From an uncultured Pelagibacteraceae bacterium (GTDB lineage: Bacteria > Pseudomonadota > Alphaproteobacteria > Pelagibacterales > Pelagibacteraceae), in assembly GCA_902599665.1 (NCBI GenBank), contig CACKGK010000003.1, positions 48,361-112,360 on the forward strand: DNA of 64,000 bases. The letters run 5' to 3'. Below the pieces are notes generated by a model that worked only from the letters and a program-made list of their open reading frames with translations, was not told the DNA's origin and did not search any database. Shown in pieces: positions 59,676 through 64,000 of this stretch. Both the position numbers and the translations under genes were made by a program. Each line of letters starts with the position of its first letter. Position 1 is the stretch's first letter.

Positions 59676-60428
59676 TTATTTAATCATAATTACTGAAATA
59701 TTTCTACCATAATCATGTAATTTATTTTTAATTGATCGCCTAGCACTAAAAAAGTTATTACTTAACTTATAGGTATCTTTTCTGATAATTTCAATGTTTT
59801 TAACCCCAGATTTCACAAGTTGCTCTTTAATATAATCTTTTAAACTGAAATATATTTGATCTTTTTTGATTTTAAAAAATTTTTTATTTGAACTATCTTG
59901 ATTAATAAATTTAACCAGGAAATCATTTCTTACCTCATAGTTTTCTTTTCCTATACAAGGTCCAATTACAACTATTAAATTTTTTAAATTACTACCATTA
60001 GACTTAAATTTTCTTAATGTATTATATACTATTTTTTTGTATGCCCCTTTCCATCCTGCATGTAGCGCACTAATAAAATTATTAACTGGGTCATATATAA
60101 AAACAGGGGCACAATCAGCTGTCAAAATTCCTAAAGCAATACCTTTTTGATTTGTTATTAATGAGTCACCTTTTAATTTTTTTTTCGGAATTTTACTTAT
60201 AATGTGTATATGATTGCTATGAATTTGATCTAACAATATAAGATTATTTTTATTACAGCCAATTTTTTGGCAAACTTTTTCTATATTTTTCCTAACATCT
60301 CTAATTTTATCGTCAGATCCTAAACCACAATTCAAACTTTTATAAGTGCCTTTTGAGACACCTCCCAATCGATTAAAAAACCCATGTCTTATTATTTTAA
60401 ATTTAGAAAGTTTTTTTGATTTAAACAT
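59676..60428 (-). CDS. pgeF: PgeF/YfiH family (laccase-fold) protein
   Basis: A 250-residue protein of the family first called multicopper polyphenol oxidase and now linked to peptidoglycan editing or purine nucleoside phosphorolysis. The zinc site residues are visible in LLDQIHSNHIHII (His, ~71), GILTADCAPVFIYD (Cys, ~105) and LHAGWKGAYKKI (His, ~121). The start HGFFNRLGGVSKGTY is typical. It overlaps the MidA-like gene by one base. Confidence 0.9.
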   Translation of the reverse strand: MFKSKKLSKFKIIRHGFFNRLGGVSKGTYKSLNCGLGSDDKIRDVRKNIEKVCQKIGCNKNNLILLDQIHSNHIHIISKIPKKKLKGDSLITNQKGIALGILTADCAPVFIYDPVNNFISALHAGWKGAYKKIVYNTLRKFKSNGSNLKNLIVVIGPCIGKENYEVRNDFLVKFINQDSSNKKFFKIKKDQIYFSLKDYIKEQLVKSGVKNIEIIRKDTYKLSNNFFSARRSIKNKLHDYGRNISVIMIK

Positions 60429-61510
60429 TATTCAAAACCAAAAAAATCGTTATTTTTATTTTTGTATCCAAAAATTACCTTAAAAAGGCTACCCATTTGT
60501 TTTTCTTCAAGCAGTCGAGACAAGGTTTCTCTCATATATCTTTGCTCTTTATTATTCTTTTTTTTTTCTAAAATCTGAGCTCTTTCAATTATACCCATTC
60601 TTTCTAGAAAAAACTTTTGAGTGACTACTTTTTTAACTTTAAGTTTTTTTTTAAAGAAATACTCTTTTAATAAATTAAAGTTTACTAGTGAAGTTATATC
60701 TGCCTTACCAAGATTTTTTAACATTTTCTCAGCTGAAATTTTTTTATTATTCATCACTGCCTGAATGGTATTTGAGTTATTGCTATTCAAATATCCATAA
60801 TCTATAAGTAAAATTCCACCAGAAAGTTTGGAAATTTTCTTTATTATTGGATTTAACTCTAAAAACCCTTTTTTAGGAAACTCAATAAATTTGAGTTTTT
60901 TTAATGTCCCAAAGGTCTTTATTTGAGCCACATCTTTCTTGTTACTTATTATAAACTCTTCATTGATATCAATATTATTTTTTATTGAATAATATTTTTC
61001 AAACAACTCATTATTTATATATGAAAACTGTTTAATTGGTATTGCATCAAAAAATTCATTACCAAAAAAAATAACTGGCCCTTTTTTTATTGAATTAAAG
61101 TTTTTGATCCATTTAATGTGTGTATTATTAATATTTTCCTTTTGTATTTTTTTCAAAAATACACTTTTTTCATATAGGTAAATTTTTATAGCTTTATTAA
61201 ATTCAGGAAAATTCTTAAGAGTACTAATTATAACCTTAGTTAAACTCCCATTCCCTGGTCCAAGTTCTACAAAGTTAAATATTTTAGGTTTACCCATTTT
61301 TTCCCAGGCAGAAACCAACCATATACATATAATCTCTGAGAATAGGTTCGATATAGTAGGAGATGTTATAAAATCTCCATTTTTGCCAAATGGATCTTTG
61401 CTAGAGTAGTAACCTACCTCAGGTTCATATAAAATTTTTTCAATAAAATCATCAATAGGCAAAGGTCTTTTTGAAGTAATTTTAAATTTTTTGAGATTTG
61501 GTTTCATCAT
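60428..61510 (-). CDS. MidA/NDUFAF7-like SAM-dependent methyltransferase
   Basis: A 360-residue class I methyltransferase resembling MidA/NDUFAF7, which in mitochondria methylates an arginine of complex I subunit NDUFS2. Motifs include YYSSKDPFGKNGDFITSPTI (~35), the SAM-binding FVELGPGNGSLTKVI (~82), VIFFGNEFFDAIPIKQF (~146) and LLIDYGYLN (~230). The start is at 61510 or 61507 and overlaps lgt by 29 bases. lgt-midA-pgeF is a frequent alphaproteobacterial order. Confidence 0.88.
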   Translation of the reverse strand: MMKPNLKKFKITSKRPLPIDDFIEKILYEPEVGYYSSKDPFGKNGDFITSPTISNLFSEIICIWLVSAWEKMGKPKIFNFVELGPGNGSLTKVIISTLKNFPEFNKAIKIYLYEKSVFLKKIQKENINNTHIKWIKNFNSIKKGPVIFFGNEFFDAIPIKQFSYINNELFEKYYSIKNNIDINEEFIISNKKDVAQIKTFGTLKKLKFIEFPKKGFLELNPIIKKISKLSGGILLIDYGYLNSNNSNTIQAVMNNKKISAEKMLKNLGKADITSLVNFNLLKEYFFKKKLKVKKVVTQKFFLERMGIIERAQILEKKKNNKEQRYMRETLSRLLEEKQMGSLFKVIFGYKNKNNDFFGFE

Positions 61511-62267
61511 TTCTATTAAAATAAATTAAAAACCCAATTAAAATCATTATGGCGCTTAAAATCATTCCCATACTAACATGTCCAAATAAATAACCAATTT
61601 GTATATCTGGCTCTCTAAAAATTTCAGATATGATTCTAAAACATCCATAAAGTATTAAGAATATAAAAGAGCAGGTACCAATTTTATAATTTTTATTAAA
61701 AAAAATTAAATTCATTAGAATAAATAAAATAATACCTTCTAGAAATGCTTCATATAATTGAGAAGGGTGTCTTAATTTACTGTCGTAGTTTGGAAAAAAA
61801 ACTCCCCAATTAGAATTTGTAACTTTTCCAACTAATTCTCCATTTATAAAGTTTGAAATCCTACCAAAGAAAATTCCTATAGGTGCTGTAATAGATACTA
61901 AATCTAAAAAAATATAAATATCTTTCTTATTTTTTTTTGAAAATATATAAGTAGTTATAACTATACCCATTAAACCACCATGAAATGACATGCCACCATT
62001 CCATATCATAAAAATTTCAATTGGATTATTTAAAAAATATGTAAAATTATAAAAAATTACATATCCTAACCTTCCTCCAATAATAATTCCTATTATCAAA
62101 TATGAGATATAATCTTCAAATAATTTTGAAATAATATCGTCATTAATAAGTATCTTTTTACAATACAACCAACCGAAAATAATCCCAAAAATATATGCTA
62201 GTGAATACCACCTAACACTTAAAGAGAATATTTCAAAAGCCACTGGGTCAAAATTATTAGTAAACAT
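61482..62267 (-). CDS. lgt: prolipoprotein diacylglyceryl transferase
   Basis: Inner-membrane enzyme that moves diacylglyceryl to the lipobox Cys, the step before LspA. The 261 residues have about seven helices, with GGRLGYVIFYN (~62), NGGMSFHGGLMGI (~88) carrying the essential His, and the Lgt signature GRISNFINGELVGKVTNSNW (~135) followed by RHPSQLYEAFLEGI. It diverges from ubiK across 50 bases and shares a transcript with the MidA-like gene. Confidence 0.95.
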   Translation of the reverse strand: MFTNNFDPVAFEIFSLSVRWYSLAYIFGIIFGWLYCKKILINDDIISKLFEDYISYLIIGIIIGGRLGYVIFYNFTYFLNNPIEIFMIWNGGMSFHGGLMGIVITTYIFSKKNKKDIYIFLDLVSITAPIGIFFGRISNFINGELVGKVTNSNWGVFFPNYDSKLRHPSQLYEAFLEGIILFILMNLIFFNKNYKIGTCSFIFLILYGCFRIISEIFREPDIQIGYLFGHVSMGMILSAIMILIGFLIYFNRNDETKSQKI

Positions 62268-62317
62268 TTGTAAAATTTATTATAAGCTATTAAATAGAAC
62301 TCTAGTAAATAATTATT

Positions 62318-62560
62318 ATGTCAAAATCAAGATTCGTATTCGATAAATTTGCAAAACTAATTGAACAAGGTCTGATTAATTATAAAGATGTATCTGATGA
62401 AGTAATCTCAATACTAAAATCTAAGAGAGATGAAATTGTATTTAAAATGAAACTAGCAAGTAAAGAGGAAGTAGATGTTTTGAATAAGAGAATTAGTATT
62501 CTAGAAAAAAAACTAGAAGAGATGAAAAAAAGAAAAAAGACTAGCAGGGTAAAGAAATAG
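62318..62560 (+). CDS. ubiK: UbiK/BMFP-family accessory protein
   Basis: An 80-residue helical protein of the YqiC/BMFP family: an N-terminal amphipathic part (FDKFAKLIEQGL) and a C-terminal coiled coil (EEVDVLNKRISILEKKLEE) ending in a basic tail (RKKTSRVKK). UbiK helps aerobic ubiquinone synthesis as a scaffold in gammaproteobacteria. That function here is inferred from family. Its 3' end overlaps the convergent histidine kinase gene by 20 bases. Confidence 0.8.
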   Translation: MSKSRFVFDKFAKLIEQGLINYKDVSDEVISILKSKRDEIVFKMKLASKEEVDVLNKRISILEKKLEEMKKRKKTSRVKK

Positions 62561-63857
62561 TCACTTTCAACCCACCCAATTTTGATTTATTAAACTTAAT
62601 GTCTCCCCCATGAGACTTTATAATATCAGATGAAATTGACAAACCTAAACCGACACTCGATTTAGATTCCGACCTACTTTTATCTATTTTATAGAATGGT
62701 TTAGCAATGTTATTAAATTCTGATTTGTCCACGCCAGGACCATCATCATCAATTGATAAAATAATTATTGAGTTTTTTTTTTCTAAATTTACTGAGATCT
62801 TTTCTGCGTATTTGTTAGAATTATCTATTAAATTGTTGATGCACCTAGTGATTAAATTTCTTCTTCCGTTGAAATAGATTTTTTTCTTAATTTTTTTGTC
62901 AATATTATTATTTTCATATCGTGAAATTATTTCATCTATAAGTTCTGAAATATCAAAGGTTTCAGTTTTATCTTTTGCACCTGTGCTTGTAAATTGAAGG
63001 TATTCATTTAGCATTTTTTCCATTTCGTCAACATCTTCTGAGATTTTTTTTGATAAATTTTTATCTTTTATAACAGCGAGCTGTAGTTTTATTCTAGTTA
63101 GAGGCGTCCTTAAATCGTGACTAATACCAGACAACATTTCAGATCTCTGGTTAAGATGTCTTTGGATTCTTTTTCTCATTTTTTCAAACTCTAAACCTGC
63201 TTTTCTTATTTCCAAAGCTCCAGAGGGTCTAAACTCTTCAATTTCTTCACCTCTGCCAAATCTTTCAGATGCTTGTGCAAGTTTGGTAATTGGTCTTGTT
63301 TGATTTTTTAAAAAGATCATAGCTACTGCAATCATAAGAATTGCTGGGATGGTTATCCAAAAAGCAAATATTCTAATTGAGGATGCTTGAATTCTATCTT
63401 TTGGAAAAAATATTTGTAAGACACCATCTCTAAACTTAATTCTCAGATCTACAACTTCCTTATAAGAAATGGTATTGAACCAATGTTCACCAATTTTAGG
63501 TTTTAATTCTCTCCTTAAAGTTCTATCCATCGGACTAAACCATCTCTCAACTTTAATGTCAGGGAGTTTTTCGTTATCCAAAAATCTTACAGAAAAGCTA
63601 AAATTTTTATTGTAGAGATCAGTAACTATTTTTTTGTTATATTCGCTTTCATTGTCATAAATATCAATAATTGTGACAATTTCACTAACTAGAGCTTTAG
63701 TTAATCCTTTGTTTGTCTTTATCCATAAACTGTCAAAAAAAACCAACGATATTGTTAGTTGTAGTATTATTATTGGTACGGCTACAATTAATAATCCTCT
63801 ATAAAATAATCTTTTGGGAAGAATATTTTTTAAAAATTTACTCAATCCAAAGTACAT
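62541..63857 (-). CDS. EnvZ-like sensor histidine kinase
   Basis: Inner-membrane sensor kinase. The start is placed at the ATG at 63857 (MYFGLSKFL), which overlaps the regulator stop by 20 bases and gives ~438 residues. A TTG at 63911 is less likely. Two membrane helices flank a ~120-residue periplasmic domain, followed by HAMP, the H-box GISHDLRTPLTRIKLQL, N-box NLIDNSNKYAE, G1 DDGPGVDKSEF and G2 VGLGLSIS. The H-box is nearly EnvZ-like, suggesting an osmotic or envelope signal, which is inference. Confidence 0.88.
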   Translation of the reverse strand: MYFGLSKFLKNILPKRLFYRGLLIVAVPIIILQLTISLVFFDSLWIKTNKGLTKALVSEIVTIIDIYDNESEYNKKIVTDLYNKNFSFSVRFLDNEKLPDIKVERWFSPMDRTLRRELKPKIGEHWFNTISYKEVVDLRIKFRDGVLQIFFPKDRIQASSIRIFAFWITIPAILMIAVAMIFLKNQTRPITKLAQASERFGRGEEIEEFRPSGALEIRKAGLEFEKMRKRIQRHLNQRSEMLSGISHDLRTPLTRIKLQLAVIKDKNLSKKISEDVDEMEKMLNEYLQFTSTGAKDKTETFDISELIDEIISRYENNNIDKKIKKKIYFNGRRNLITRCINNLIDNSNKYAEKISVNLEKKNSIIILSIDDDGPGVDKSEFNNIAKPFYKIDKSRSESKSSVGLGLSISSDIIKSHGGDIKFNKSKLGGLKVTISLPC

Positions 63858-64000
63858 ATCCTTCTCCTCTAATGGTTTGAAGATATTTAGGGCTTTTTGG
63901 ATTTTCTTCAATTTTTTTTCTTAACCTAGTAACAATTACATCAATCGATCTCTCTTTATTTAAATCAATCAAACTTGAAATTTCTTCTCTTTTAAAAATT
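63838..64000 (-). CDS. OmpR-family response regulator, C-terminal end
   Basis: Partial gene cut by the window end. The visible 53 residues are the end of a winged-helix DNA-binding domain: FKREEISSLIDLNKERSIDV, then VIVTRLRKKIEENPKSPKYL and QTIRGEGYVLWIE before the TAA. The IRGEGYVL hairpin is the OmpR/PhoB hallmark. It overlaps the kinase gene by 20 bases, forming a coupled two-component pair. The receiver domain lies beyond the window. Confidence 0.9.
   Translation of the reverse strand, partial: IFKREEISSLIDLNKERSIDVIVTRLRKKIEENPKSPKYLQTIRGEGYVLWIE

Noticed and set aside
1..64000. CRISPR arrays, insertion sequences, prophage or integrative elements
   Set aside because: No direct repeat array, transposase, integrase or phage-type gene was seen; composition and gene types are uniform throughout.

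Overview
The window is a low-GC (roughly 30% by eye), extremely gene-dense stretch of a streamlined alphaproteobacterial chromosome. It most resembles a SAR11 / Candidatus Pelagibacter-type marine bacterium. The reasons are the base composition, near-absent spacers, paired b and b' ATP synthase subunits, a CcrM-type methylase, DUF2093/DUF721/BamF-like alphaproteobacterial families, and a crtI-crtB-crtY-blh retinal cluster. I see no insertion sequence, prophage, integrase, CRISPR array or rRNA. One tRNA (Gln, UUG) is present. No gap between genes exceeds about 110 bases. The species assignment is inference from gene content.

Layout: (1) 1-4.9 kb: end of ileS, lspA, a BamF-like lipoprotein, pgi, rsmD, purD, DUF2093. 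(2) 4.9-10.5 kb: lipid A/Kdo operon msbA-waaA-lpxK-lpxL with ubiA upstream. (3) 10.5-14.5 kb: DUF2721, then a quinone oxidoreductase / pirin / DoxX / L-2-haloacid dehalogenase set, and rsmE. (4) 14.5-21.1 kb: aa3-type cytochrome oxidase locus (SCO, COX3-like, a HIG1-like small protein, ctaC-ctaD-ctaE-subunit IV-small membrane protein-ctaB). (5) 21.1-25.5 kb: thrC, peroxiredoxin, rnhA, thrB, ispH. (6) 25.5-29.8 kb: retinal synthesis genes. (7) 29.8-35.8 kb: DUF721, DsbA-like protein, smc and the F0 ATP synthase genes. (8) 35.8-45.3 kb: mutY, an FAD monooxygenase, a peptide-type ABC importer, a fumarase-superfamily lyase, an EamA exporter. (9) 45.4-48 kb: udg, a 44-residue ORF, rnhB, ccrM. (10) 48-53.7 kb: TPR protein, ispE, tRNA-Gln, cca, greA, hemF, trmL. 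(11) 53.7-56.3 kb: cytochrome bc1 (petABC). (12) 56.3-64 kb: ychF, pth, rplY, prs, pgeF, midA-like, lgt, ubiK and an EnvZ/OmpR-type pair cut by the window end.

The genes fit an aerobic heterotroph with energy conservation at its centre. The bc1 complex, cytochrome oxidase with heme A and copper assembly factors, ubiquinone synthesis genes and a proton-type F0 all lie here. The retinal cluster presumably supplies a proteorhodopsin encoded elsewhere, because no rhodopsin and no crtE are in the window. Gene starts and stops repeatedly overlap by 1-29 bases. Divergent pairs have as little as 0-16 bases between start codons, and convergent pairs overlap at their 3' ends.

The most unusual items are an 857-residue SMC with no visible hinge domain, three GANTC sites in the 75-base gap before ccrM, an unlisted 44-residue ORF between udg and rnhB, small membrane proteins embedded in the oxidase and retinal loci, and a 17-base palindrome in the control region of the oxidase operon.
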